Position numbers and translations under genes: made by a program. Below the pieces are notes generated by a model that searched no databases, was not told where the DNA came from, and saw only the letters and a program-made list of their open reading frames with translations. From positions 1 through 15,860 of the forward strand of contig CAZVSG010000047.1 of assembly GCA_964629345.1 (NCBI GenBank): a stretch of DNA of 15,860 bases. Direction: 5' to 3'. The DNA comes from UBA6115 sp964629345. Lineage in GTDB: Bacteria > Bacillota > Clostridia > Christensenellales > Aristaeellaceae. Of this stretch, positions 1 through 6,814 are shown in pieces (within the stretch, counting starts at the first letter, position 1; the number at the start of each line of letters is the position of its first letter).

Positions 1-477
1 CGAGGATATGTTGACGATGCAGGCGCCCGGGAGTCCGGCCATCTCCCCGGCGAAGACCTGCGTGGTGAGCAGGGTGCCGAAGAAATTCAGGTCAAATACC
101 CGCTTCAGCGCATCAGGCTCAAGGTGAAAGAAGTCTTTCACGTCCCCGCCCGTTTGGTAAACCTCATGATCCGTCGTCGCGGACGGATTGTTGCCGCCGG
201 CGCCGTTGATCAGGATCGCCGGCACGCCGAACCGCGCAAGGATCTCCTCCCGGGCGCGTTTCAGATCTTCGGTGCTTGTCACGTCCGCCTGAAAGAACGC
301 GGCCAGGCCGCCTGTTTCCTCGATCAGCGCCGCCGCGTTTTCGCTGTGCCGGCCGATCACCGCCACGTGCGCTCCGCACTGGGTCAGCGCTTTGGTGAAC
401 AGGCTGCCCAACACGCCGCTTCCGCCTGTGATGACGGCAGCCTTGCCGGACAGATCCACGTTGTACGGCAGCTTCAT
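1..477 (-). CDS. SDR family oxidoreductase, D-mannonate oxidoreductase-like (partial, N-terminal 159 residues)
   Basis: Only the first 159 codons are in the window; the C-terminal half, including the catalytic Tyr-x3-Lys, lies beyond base 1. Seen: a Rossmann N-terminus with the cofactor loop TGGSGVLG (residues 17-24), an acidic Asp65-Val, an extended NAG-type motif INGAGGNNPSATT (90-102), a DLNFFGTLLTTQVF helix (129-142) and the start of the catalytic-Ser strand, VNISS (155-159). The long glycine/asparagine motif followed by ATT is, from memory, typical of the SDR-type D-mannonate oxidoreductases (YjmF/UxuB-like) that reduce fructuronate in hexuronate use. The general SDR assignment is secure; the substrate is inferred. 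The ATG at 475-477 follows an AGGAGG site 6 bases upstream. The gene lies 59 bp downstream of the MFS gene on the same strand, so the two are probably co-transcribed. Confidence 0.85.
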   Translation of the reverse strand, partial: MKLPYNVDLSGKAAVITGGSGVLGSLFTKALTQCGAHVAVIGRHSENAAALIEETGGLAAFFQADVTSTEDLKRAREEILARFGVPAILINGAGGNNPSATTDHEVYQTGGDVKDFFHLEPDALKRVFDLNFFGTLLTTQVFAGEMAGLPGACIVNISS

Positions 478-536
478 CGCCTGCCTCCTGTCATTGTGCT
501 GTAATGATTTCATTTTACATGAAGCGCCGGTTTTAC

Positions 537-1709
537 TCAATCATTTGTGGGAGGGGAAACGTCCAGCAGCCGCCAGGCCAGCGCGCCGGAGGCGGCAGAA
601 ACTGCCGCCATGACAAAGAAGGCTGTCCTCAGCCCGGTCTGGTCGACCAGCACGCCCATCATCATCGGCCCCAGGGTCATGCCGATGCCGTAGACGGCCT
701 GAAAAAAGCCCATCGCGACCGCCCTTCGTTCTTTCCTGATGTCCCTGACGCTTTGTCCCAGCAGCAGCGCGAAGGTCATCGTGCTGCTCAAACCGGCAAG
801 AATCTGCAAAAGATACAGCTGGGTCATGTTCGCCGCCAGGGGGGCCAGCAGGCTGTACAGCGCGCCTGACAGGAACCCGCAGGCGACGAGGGCCTTTGCG
901 GAAAAGCGTTTGATCAGATAGGAACTCAACAGGAAATTCAGCAGTATGGTAGGCACCAGAAGGGCTATGCTCAGCCAGCTCAGCTGCGCGCTGTCCGCAT
1001 TCAGGGCATTGGCGATGTTGACCGTAAAGCCATAGTAGGTGCTGAATGCGATCACCTGGGCCAGTACGCCGATGATGGAACAGCTGCGAAGGTAGCTGTC
1101 CTTTGAAACCCTTGCCATTTCACGCAGCGAGATGCCCTGCCTGCCTGTCGGCGTCTCCCTGAGCCCAAGGCTTGACAGGAAGGCGATGGCGCCCGCGGTG
1201 AGGCTAAGGGCGAAAGCGGACTTGACCCCCAATGCCGGCACCAGAAGGAGGATGATCAGGAAACCGGCCAGGCGTCCGAGCATGTTCGCGATGTTCAACT
1301 GTGAGATCCGCCTTGGGCCTTCCTCCGTCCTGAAATAGCCGCTGAACAGGATCGTAAAGGATACCCAGGACGCCGAAGCGATCCCCGCCAGGCCGCGGAA
1401 AAACAGGAAACCGACAGGGTGATAGAACAGAAACATTCCGGCACTGGCCAAGGCGGTGAGCAGGCAGCCAAGAACGATGAAGGGTTTTTGCCGTCCGATC
1501 CTGTCTGCCGCCATGCCCAGCGGGATGCGGAGCAAGGTCTGCGTCAGCCCGTAAGCGCCTGAAACCAGGCCCATGAAGGCAGCGCTCATTCCCATCCTTG
1601 AGAGCTCCGGATTGATAAAGTTCGTGTAGCTGTACTGGGCGCTCCAAAACAGCGAGGTGACCGCAAACAGCAGCCCTGCGGACAGCTGCGGCCTTGCTTT
1701 CTGCTCCAT
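537..1709 (-). CDS. MFS transporter (12 TM, drug/sugar-type major facilitator)
   Basis: A 390-residue integral membrane protein of the size and hydrophobic rhythm of a 12-helix major facilitator. The loop between TM2 and TM3 carries the MFS motif A, GMAADRIGR (residues 65-73, fitting G-x3-D-R-x-G-R). The N-half is otherwise DHA1-like, while the corresponding loop of the C-half (around SSYLIKRF) is degenerate, as is common. I chose the ATG at 1707-1709 because GGGAGGAGGG sits just upstream. The frame stays open to a TTG at 1766, but that TTG lies inside the promoter's -35 box. The substrate cannot be read from sequence. Co-orientation with the downstream D-mannonate-oxidoreductase-like SDR hints at sugar acids, but an efflux role is equally possible. 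Confidence 0.88.
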   Translation of the reverse strand: MEQKARPQLSAGLLFAVTSLFWSAQYSYTNFINPELSRMGMSAAFMGLVSGAYGLTQTLLRIPLGMAADRIGRQKPFIVLGCLLTALASAGMFLFYHPVGFLFFRGLAGIASASWVSFTILFSGYFRTEEGPRRISQLNIANMLGRLAGFLIILLLVPALGVKSAFALSLTAGAIAFLSSLGLRETPTGRQGISLREMARVSKDSYLRSCSIIGVLAQVIAFSTYYGFTVNIANALNADSAQLSWLSIALLVPTILLNFLLSSYLIKRFSAKALVACGFLSGALYSLLAPLAANMTQLYLLQILAGLSSTMTFALLLGQSVRDIRKERRAVAMGFFQAVYGIGMTLGPMMMGVLVDQTGLRTAFFVMAAVSAASGALAWRLLDVSPPTND

Positions 1710-1737
1710 CCCTTGTCCCTCCTCCCGGCTGAGTGAT

Positions 1738-1766
1738 ATCTTATCAGAGAAACAGAGGTTGCTCAA
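1738..1766 (-). promoter_or_regulatory. sigma-A-type promoter of the MFS-SDR transcript
   Basis: Read on the minus strand, a -35 box TTGAGC (1766-1761) is followed by a 17-base spacer and the -10 box TAAGAT (1743-1738). A TG dinucleotide one base ahead of the -10 makes it an extended -10 promoter. Transcription would start near 1731, giving a leader of about 22 bases with the AGGAGG ribosome site. This supports the 1709 start for the MFS gene. Confidence 0.6.
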
Positions 1767-1830
1767 TCAACGATCACGCAAACGCATCGGATACGGAACG
1801 CCCCTAATGGGCGGAGAGAGCGGGCGGCTT

Positions 1831-1859
1831 TTCCCAAGGGGGTACAATTATGGTATACT
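1831..1859 (+). promoter_or_regulatory. extended -10 promoter of dxs-tlyA
   Basis: A -35-like TTCCCA (1831-1836, 4 of 6 consensus bases) is separated by 17 bases from TATACT (1854-1859), with TG at 1851-1852 giving an extended -10. The expected start point near 1866 leaves a leader of roughly 18 bases that holds the GGGGGAG ribosome site. The promoter diverges from that of the MFS gene, with about 65 bp between the two -35 boxes. Confidence 0.6.
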
Positions 1860-1883
1860 TATCCGAGCGAATGGGGGAGTGGA

Positions 1884-3752
1884 ATGGAGCTTCAGGACAT
1901 CCGCCAGCCAGCGGATCTGAGAGGTCTGAACGAGAAGGAACTTGAACAGCTGGCCGGGCAGCTGCGCGAGCGGATCATTCAGGTCGTTTCCGATAACGGC
2001 GGGCATCTGGCCAGCAATCTGGGCGTGGTCGAACTGACCATCGCGCTCCACCTGGCCTTTGACAGCCCCGCGGACAAGATCGTTTTTGATGTCGGGCATC
2101 AGTGCTACGCCCATAAGATCCTGACCGGCCGTGATGGGAAAATGGACGGACTGCGCCAGTTTGGGGGCATTTCCGGCTTTCCCAGGCAAGACGAAAGCGA
2201 ACACGACGCCTATGGAACCGGGCATGCTTCCACCGCGATCTCCGCGGCCCTGGGGCTGGCCCGCGCGCGCGACCTGATAGGGGAGCGCGGGCACGTGGTG
2301 GCCGTCGTGGGCGACGGCGCGCTGACCGGCGGGCTGTGCTATGAAGCGCTCAACGACGCGGGCAACCGAAAGACGAGGCTGATCGTCATCCTCAATGACA
2401 ATCAGATGAGCATCGCGCCCAACGTCGGCGCGCTGAGCGAATACCTGACCTATATGCGCACCAGCAAGGCCTGGATCGGGATCAAAAACAGGCTGACCGC
2501 CGCATTGCCGAAGATCCCGCTGATCGGCGGTTTCCTGTTCCGCTTCACCCGGCGCGTGAAGGATTCTGTCCGCAACATCCTGATCAAGGACGGCTTTTTC
2601 GACGCGCTGGGTTTCCGCTATTTGGGGCCGATCGACGGGCACAGCATTTTATACCTCAATAAAGTGCTGCAGCGCGCCAAGCGGCTGAAGGAACCCGTGC
2701 TCATCCATGTGGTGACGCAAAAGGGCAAAGGCTATGAATTCGCGGAGCGGGAACCCTCGTTGGCCCATGGCGTCAATCCCTTCTATCCGGAAAATGGACT
2801 GCCCAAGATCCACATCCCCGCCCGTTCTTTCGGGCAGGCCGCCGGGGAACTGCTCACCCGGATAGGCCGTGAGGACCGGCGCATCGTCGCTATCACAGCT
2901 GCCATGACCGAGGCGACCGGTCTCATGCCTTTCCAGAAAGCGTTTCCGGACAGGCTTTTTGACGTGGGCATCGCGGAGGGGCATGCCGTCACACTGGCGG
3001 CCGGAATGGCCAGCGGCGGGATGAAGCCGTTTGTCGCGCTGTATGACACCTTTCTGCAGCGGGCCTATGACCAGGTGGTAGTGGATATCTGCCAGCAGAA
3101 CCTGCCGGCGGTGTTTCTGATCGACCGCGCGGCGATGGGCGGCGCGGACGGCCCGACGCACCACGGGGTGTTCGGCACCGCGTTTCTGCGGCATGTGCCG
3201 AACCTGACCCTTTTATGCCCGCGCAGCGTTGAGGAACTGGAGAAGATGATCGTTTTTGCCCATCGCCATCCGGGGCCTGTGTTTATCCGCTACCCGCGTC
3301 TGGAGAGCGAAGGCATGGATAGACTTCCCTGCCGTTCCTTCACGCCGGGCAAATGGGAGGGATTGCTGCCCGGAGAGGGGCTGTGCCTGGTCGCGATGGG
3401 GCCGATGGTGGCGGAAGCTCTGGCGGTGCGGCAGATGCTGAGCGGAAAAGGCATCAAGGCCCAGGTGGTCAACGCTTCCAGCGTCAAGCCCCTGGACGTT
3501 GCTTTTCTGCAGGAACTCACCACCCGGAGAAAGCCCTATTACATCCTGGAGGAACAGGTGCTTGCCGGCGGTCTGGGCAGCGCGGTCAGCGAGTACTGCG
3601 TGCAGAACGGGCTGCGCCTGCCGGAGTACATTTTCTCGCTTCCCGACGCCTTTATCACCCAGGGCAGCCATCAGGAGCTGCTGCGCCACTGCGGCCTTGA
3701 CGCGGACAGCATTTTCCGCCGGATCCTCTCCATGCGGGCGGAGATCGCGTGA
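1884..3752 (+). CDS. dxs: 1-deoxy-D-xylulose-5-phosphate synthase
   Basis: Dxs condenses pyruvate with glyceraldehyde 3-phosphate, using thiamine diphosphate, to make 1-deoxy-D-xylulose 5-phosphate, the first step of the MEP isoprenoid pathway; the product also feeds thiamine and pyridoxal synthesis. It is a cytoplasmic homodimer. The 622 residues are normal family length. Seen in order: GHQCYAHKILTGR (71-83), GHASTAISAALG (113-124), the ThDP/Mg motif GDGALTGG through EALNDAG (143-160), DNQMSI (172-177), YLGPIDGHS (246-254), TQKGKGY (278-284), then the transketolase pyrimidine domain with DVGIAEGHAVT (360-370, catalytic Glu365) and GADGPTHHGVF (420-430). Two positions differ from the forms I remember best (AEGH for AEQH; GVFG for GxFD) but no catalytic residue is lost. 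ATG at 1884 has GGGGGAG five bases upstream. Confidence 0.97.
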   Translation: MELQDIRQPADLRGLNEKELEQLAGQLRERIIQVVSDNGGHLASNLGVVELTIALHLAFDSPADKIVFDVGHQCYAHKILTGRDGKMDGLRQFGGISGFPRQDESEHDAYGTGHASTAISAALGLARARDLIGERGHVVAVVGDGALTGGLCYEALNDAGNRKTRLIVILNDNQMSIAPNVGALSEYLTYMRTSKAWIGIKNRLTAALPKIPLIGGFLFRFTRRVKDSVRNILIKDGFFDALGFRYLGPIDGHSILYLNKVLQRAKRLKEPVLIHVVTQKGKGYEFAEREPSLAHGVNPFYPENGLPKIHIPARSFGQAAGELLTRIGREDRRIVAITAAMTEATGLMPFQKAFPDRLFDVGIAEGHAVTLAAGMASGGMKPFVALYDTFLQRAYDQVVVDICQQNLPAVFLIDRAAMGGADGPTHHGVFGTAFLRHVPNLTLLCPRSVEELEKMIVFAHRHPGPVFIRYPRLESEGMDRLPCRSFTPGKWEGLLPGEGLCLVAMGPMVAEALAVRQMLSGKGIKAQVVNASSVKPLDVAFLQELTTRRKPYYILEEQVLAGGLGSAVSEYCVQNGLRLPEYIFSLPDAFITQGSHQELLRHCGLDADSIFRRILSMRAEIA

Positions 3753-4543
3753 AACTCCGGGCGGATATGGCGCTGCTGGCCCGCGGGCTGGCAGAAAGCC
3801 GGGAAAAGGCGCAGGCGCTGATCATCGCGGGGCTTGTCTATATCGGGGAGACGAGGGTCGACAAAGCCTCGGTTCCCGTCGGGGATGACGACGCGCTCCT
3901 GGTCCGGGGAGGGGATGGTGCCTGGGCCTCCCGCGGCGCCTTCAAGCTGGAGAAAGCCCTGGACGTTTTCGGCCTGGACGTGACCGGCCTTGCCGTGATG
4001 GACATCGGAGCCGCCGCGGGCGGGTTCACCGACGTGCTGCTGCGCCGCGGCGCCGGTCACGTGTACGCGATCGACGTGGGGTATGGGCAGATGAACTGGA
4101 AGCTTCGCAGCGACAGCCGCGTGACCGTGATGGAGCGCACCAACGCCCGCGTCCTTGACCCGATGATGTTTCCGCTCAGGCCGAGCCTGACGGTGATGGA
4201 CGTGTCCTTCATCTCCATCCGGCTGATCCTGCCCCCCGCAGCCAATGTGATGGGTCGTGAGGGCAGATTTGTCACCCTGATCAAGCCTCAGTTTGAAGCG
4301 GGCAGGGGGCAGGTCGGCAAGCACGGCGTGGTCCGTGAGGCCGAAACGCACGGGCAGGTCATTCGCGGCCTGCGCGATTTCGCGTCCGGCATGGGCTGGC
4401 GGATGGACAAACTGAGCTTCTCGCCCATCAAGGGGCCCAAGGGCAACATCGAGTTCCTCGCCCATCTGCTGTTTGGCGGGGGACCTTCCGTCCTCGATGA
4501 GCAGATCCATGAAACGGTGAAAGAAGCGCACCTGGCGCTTTGA
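3749..4543 (+). CDS. tlyA: TlyA family rRNA (cytidine-2'-O)-methyltransferase
   Basis: TlyA methylates ribose 2'-OH groups of cytidines in 16S and/or 23S rRNA using S-adenosylmethionine; the old name 'hemolysin' reflects early heterologous work. The 264 residues show an N-terminal S4 RNA-binding domain (about 3-60, with RGLAESREKAQALI) and then an FtsJ/RrmJ-type Rossmann methyltransferase. Visible motifs are SRGAFKLEKAL (61-71), the SAM loop DIGAAAGGFTD (85-95), AIDVGYGQ (107-114), DVSFIS (151-156), IKPQFE (178-183) and PIKGPKGNIEFL (226-237). Lys66, Asp151, Lys179 and Glu235 line up with the K-D-K-E catalytic tetrad. The start is GTG, whose last two bases lie in the dxs stop (GTGA overlap), with GGAG just upstream inside dxs, so translation is probably coupled. 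An ATG seven codons in is the alternative start. Confidence 0.95.
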   Translation: MKLRADMALLARGLAESREKAQALIIAGLVYIGETRVDKASVPVGDDDALLVRGGDGAWASRGAFKLEKALDVFGLDVTGLAVMDIGAAAGGFTDVLLRRGAGHVYAIDVGYGQMNWKLRSDSRVTVMERTNARVLDPMMFPLRPSLTVMDVSFISIRLILPPAANVMGREGRFVTLIKPQFEAGRGQVGKHGVVREAETHGQVIRGLRDFASGMGWRMDKLSFSPIKGPKGNIEFLAHLLFGGGPSVLDEQIHETVKEAHLAL

Positions 4544-4573
4544 TGACAGATCTTCCCGCCGCATGAATGATAC

Positions 4574-4598
4574 GCGCCCGCTGAGGCGCATGTTTTTT
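4574..4598 (+). terminator. short intrinsic terminator after tlyA
   Basis: GCGCC (4574-4578) pairs with GGCGC (4585-4589) around a 6-base loop and is followed by ATG and six T's (4593-4598). The stem is short but all G/C, and the T tract is clear. It sits in the 54-bp convergent gap and its T tract abuts the stop codon of the VanW gene on the other strand. Confidence 0.6.
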
Positions 4599-5605
4599 CA
4601 GTCCGCCCTGTATACGGAGATGGTGAGCGCTCCATCCTGTACCGTGCCGTCGATGCGGACCGGATAGGGATAGGCGTTGCGGATGATGAAGTTCTGCGTA
4701 TCGCTGCCCACCGCCGCGTCCGCGCCGTGCGGGAGATAGCTGGCCGCCGCCGGTCCGTGCGCCCGTCGGCGGAGGATCTGGATCCCGGGGAGCTGCAGGA
4801 TCACATTGTACAGGGTGCTGGACACCTGGCAGGTCCCCCCGCCATAGCTTTGCACGACCTCACCCTTCACCAGCGCGTTGGCCGGCAGGTAGCCGATGCG
4901 GCGGGAGTAGGGGCCGATGTGGTCGTTGAAGTTCAGTTTGTCCCCGCTGTTTAGGGTATACAGGCTGAAACGCCCGCAGGCCACTTTTAGGTTCTCGATT
5001 CGGTTGAGGTTGCTTTGATCCGTGGTGATCCTGTAAAAAGATGTATAGGCCGCGATCGGGGATTCATCCCCCTGCGCTTCTGCCCTGTTGACCGGCAGGA
5101 TCTCACTGAGATGACGGGTATCGATATAGCCGTACTGCCGGTGATAGATGATCCTGCCCCAGCCGTCCGTGATGTCGATGAGCGCCAGCCTCGCGCCTCT
5201 GTGAAGGGTGATCAGCGCTTCGGCGTTCTCCTCCGGCGCTGACAGGATCGGCGCGTCCTCCAGGATCCAGGCCAGCCACCCGCACTCCACCGCGGCATAG
5301 GGCGGCGTGACGGCGGGATCCTTTGGCCTGACGGTGACGTCGTTGAGGTAACTGCGTCTGACATAGCCGGTCAGCGTGTCCCTGTACCGGATCAGAAGCC
5401 ATTCAGGCTCTACCCCGATGATGTCAAGGGTAGCGCCCTGCGGGAGATACCCCAGGCGCTTCGCGGATGTGTCCGGTTTATCCAGCACCGTGCCACTCAC
5501 GCGCATCTGCCCGGTGTACAGGGCGGTCTGCCCTGCCGGCTCCGCCTGGGATACCGGACGGGCGAGCAGACACAGCAGGAGCAGCGCCAAGACGCGTCTT
5601 GTCAT
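4598..5605 (-). CDS. secreted SH3b-SH3b-VanW protein (second of tandem pair)
   Basis: The 335-residue protein begins with a short signal peptide (Arg-Arg followed by a Leu-rich core, residues 3-15, cleavage probably near Ala21). Two SH3-like repeats follow (about 27-92 and 110-170), the second with ITDGWGRI and YGYIDTRHL. The C-terminal VanW domain (about 185-335) carries NSGDKLNFNDHIGPYSRR (219-236) and the signature GGGTCQVSSTLYN (255-267, Cys259). VanW was named from vancomycin-resistance clusters, but its biochemical activity is not established; the architecture suggests a wall-associated protein. The ATG overlaps the stop of the upstream VanW gene by 4 bp (ATGA), so translation is coupled. 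It is the last gene of the operon. There is no other sign of a glycopeptide-resistance cluster (no vanHAX-type ligase or dehydrogenase in view). Confidence 0.9.
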   Translation of the reverse strand: MTRRVLALLLLCLLARPVSQAEPAGQTALYTGQMRVSGTVLDKPDTSAKRLGYLPQGATLDIIGVEPEWLLIRYRDTLTGYVRRSYLNDVTVRPKDPAVTPPYAAVECGWLAWILEDAPILSAPEENAEALITLHRGARLALIDITDGWGRIIYHRQYGYIDTRHLSEILPVNRAEAQGDESPIAAYTSFYRITTDQSNLNRIENLKVACGRFSLYTLNSGDKLNFNDHIGPYSRRIGYLPANALVKGEVVQSYGGGTCQVSSTLYNVILQLPGIQILRRRAHGPAAASYLPHGADAAVGSDTQNFIIRNAYPYPVRIDGTVQDGALTISVYRAD

Positions 5606-6636
5606 GAAGCCTTGTAGAACGCGACGAACAGCGAGCCGTCCTGGACGTGCGTTTTGATGCTCACCGCGAAGGGATAGTCGTTGCGGAACACAAAGTTGAG
5701 CCCGCCGGAGGAAGCGTCGACCCCGTGCGGCAGGTATTTGGCGCCGTTGGCGCCGTGCGGCGCGCGGCGGAGGACCGTCAGCCCGTTCAGCTGGAGCACG
5801 GCATTGTACAGGGTGCTGGACACCTGGCAGGAGCCGCCGCCGTACACGTCAAACACCAGCTCGCCGTCCACCAGCCCGCCGGCGGGTTTGTAGCCGTTTC
5901 TCGCGGTGAATGGGCCCACCTCATTGTTGAAATCAAGCGTCTGTCCGGGCTCAATGGTCCTGGACATGCGCTCCCCGCCCACGATCAGGTTGTTGATGCG
6001 GTTGATGTTGTTCTCGTTGTCTGAGATATCGTAGAAGGAGTTGTAGACGGCGATGGGGATCTCGTCCGTCCCGGCTTCCTCGCTCTGCGCGACCATCATC
6101 AATTCCGGCAGCAGACGGGTGTCCACGTAGCCGTACTGACGCTTGAAGATCGTCCGGGCCCAGCCATCTGTCACGTCCAGAAAGCCGATCATTGCCCCGC
6201 GGGTCAGGGTGATCAGCGTTTCACTGTCCGCGTCGGGCGACGCCTTGACCGGGGCGTCCGCGCCGACAGCGGCGAAATATCGGTTGAACGCCGTACCGAA
6301 GCGGGGGGTGCTCTCAAAGTCGACCGCGACCGGATCCATGATGCGGTGCCGGAGCACCCAGCCGACCTTATTGCCCAGCAGGATGCCTACGTAGTTGGGC
6401 TGTACGTCCACGATCTGGATCGACAGCCCGGGCTTGTAGCTGGCCAGGACCGCGCTGTCCTTGTCCGGCTTCGCGTAGACCAGGGTGGTGCTGTTTGGAA
6501 AATAGGTGCTGATCATGGCCGTGTAGAGGACCTTGCTTTCAGCCGCGTACGCCGGAAGAAGCAGAATGGATATCAGCATGGCCGCCAATAGGGCCGGCAA
6601 GACCTTACTCCTGGTCTTTTCTGCGCAGTTTTTCAT
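5602..6636 (-). CDS. secreted SH3b-SH3b-VanW protein (first of tandem pair)
   Basis: A paralog of the next gene in the operon, with the same order of parts: signal peptide (about 1-32, Lys/Arg-rich start, Leu/Ile core, Ala-Tyr-Ala-Ala end), two SH3-like repeats (about 36-100 and 118-180, the second with VTDGWART and YGYVDTRLL), and a VanW domain with IEPGQTLDFNNEVGPF (228-243) and GGGSCQVSSTLYN (266-278, Cys270). From the second SH3 repeat onward it is clearly similar to its neighbour, while the first repeat has diverged more. I use the ATG at 6634-6636, preceded by GAGGACGGGG; an ATG five codons earlier (6651) is possible. Either start lies inside the DUF896 gene, an overlap of about 32 bp for the chosen one. 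Function beyond a cell-wall role is unknown. Confidence 0.88.
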   Translation of the reverse strand: MKNCAEKTRSKVLPALLAAMLISILLLPAYAAESKVLYTAMISTYFPNSTTLVYAKPDKDSAVLASYKPGLSIQIVDVQPNYVGILLGNKVGWVLRHRIMDPVAVDFESTPRFGTAFNRYFAAVGADAPVKASPDADSETLITLTRGAMIGFLDVTDGWARTIFKRQYGYVDTRLLPELMMVAQSEEAGTDEIPIAVYNSFYDISDNENNINRINNLIVGGERMSRTIEPGQTLDFNNEVGPFTARNGYKPAGGLVDGELVFDVYGGGSCQVSSTLYNAVLQLNGLTVLRRAPHGANGAKYLPHGVDASSGGLNFVFRNDYPFAVSIKTHVQDGSLFVAFYKAS

Positions 6637-6814
6637 ATTCCCCGTCCTCATTTTGAATAAACACCTGATCAAGCACCGCTTCCATACCCTCGCGGAACTG
6701 CCTGAGGTAAGCCTTTCGGAGCGCTTGCTGCTCCGCCTGCTCTTCCCCGGTCAGGCCGATTTCTTTTTTCTTCCGGGCAAGATGATTGATCCGGTCAATC
6801 AGTTCCTTGTCCAA
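6605..6814 (-). CDS. DUF896 (YnzC-like) small protein
   Basis: A 69-residue highly charged, helical cytoplasmic protein. The N-terminus (IDRINHLARKKKEIGLT, then EEQAEQQALRKAYLRQFR) matches the DUF896/YnzC family of Firmicutes, which forms a helix-loop-helix; its function is not established. Translation starts at a TTG (6812-6814), six bases after a strong CAGGAGG site. The start overlaps the end of the Lgt-like gene by 20 bp, and the 3' end overlaps the first VanW gene by 32 bp, so it is locked between two envelope genes. The tail (about 50-69) is acidic and then basic. DUF896 genes are usually encoded elsewhere; linkage to VanW genes is notable. Confidence 0.85.
   Translation of the reverse strand: MDKELIDRINHLARKKKEIGLTGEEQAEQQALRKAYLRQFREGMEAVLDQVFIQNEDGEYEKLRRKDQE

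Noticed and set aside
483..533. Possible operator (TTCAT-ATGAA and TGTAA-TTACA inverted repeats) between the MFS and SDR genes
   Set aside because: Arms are only 5 bases, AT-rich and overlapping; they are too short to separate from chance without comparison to relatives.
1710..1766. N-terminal extension of the MFS protein from the TTG at 1766
   Set aside because: The extension would be translated from within the -35 and -10 boxes; the ATG at 1709 has a strong ribosome site.
1848..2642. Long open frame on the minus strand within dxs
   Set aside because: It is antisense to a full set of Dxs motifs, has no recognisable protein and no ribosome site; GC-rich coding DNA commonly opens such shadow frames.
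4524..4540. Minus-strand terminator for the envelope operon (AAGCGC-loop-GCGCTT)
   Set aside because: The stem lies within the 3' end of tlyA and is followed on the minus strand only by CTTTC, so the T tract is too weak to call; it may still contribute.
4598..6636. Vancomycin-resistance cluster on the basis of VanW
   Set aside because: VanW domains are widespread in Clostridia outside resistance clusters; no van ligase, dehydrogenase, dipeptidase or VanR/VanS pair is in the window.
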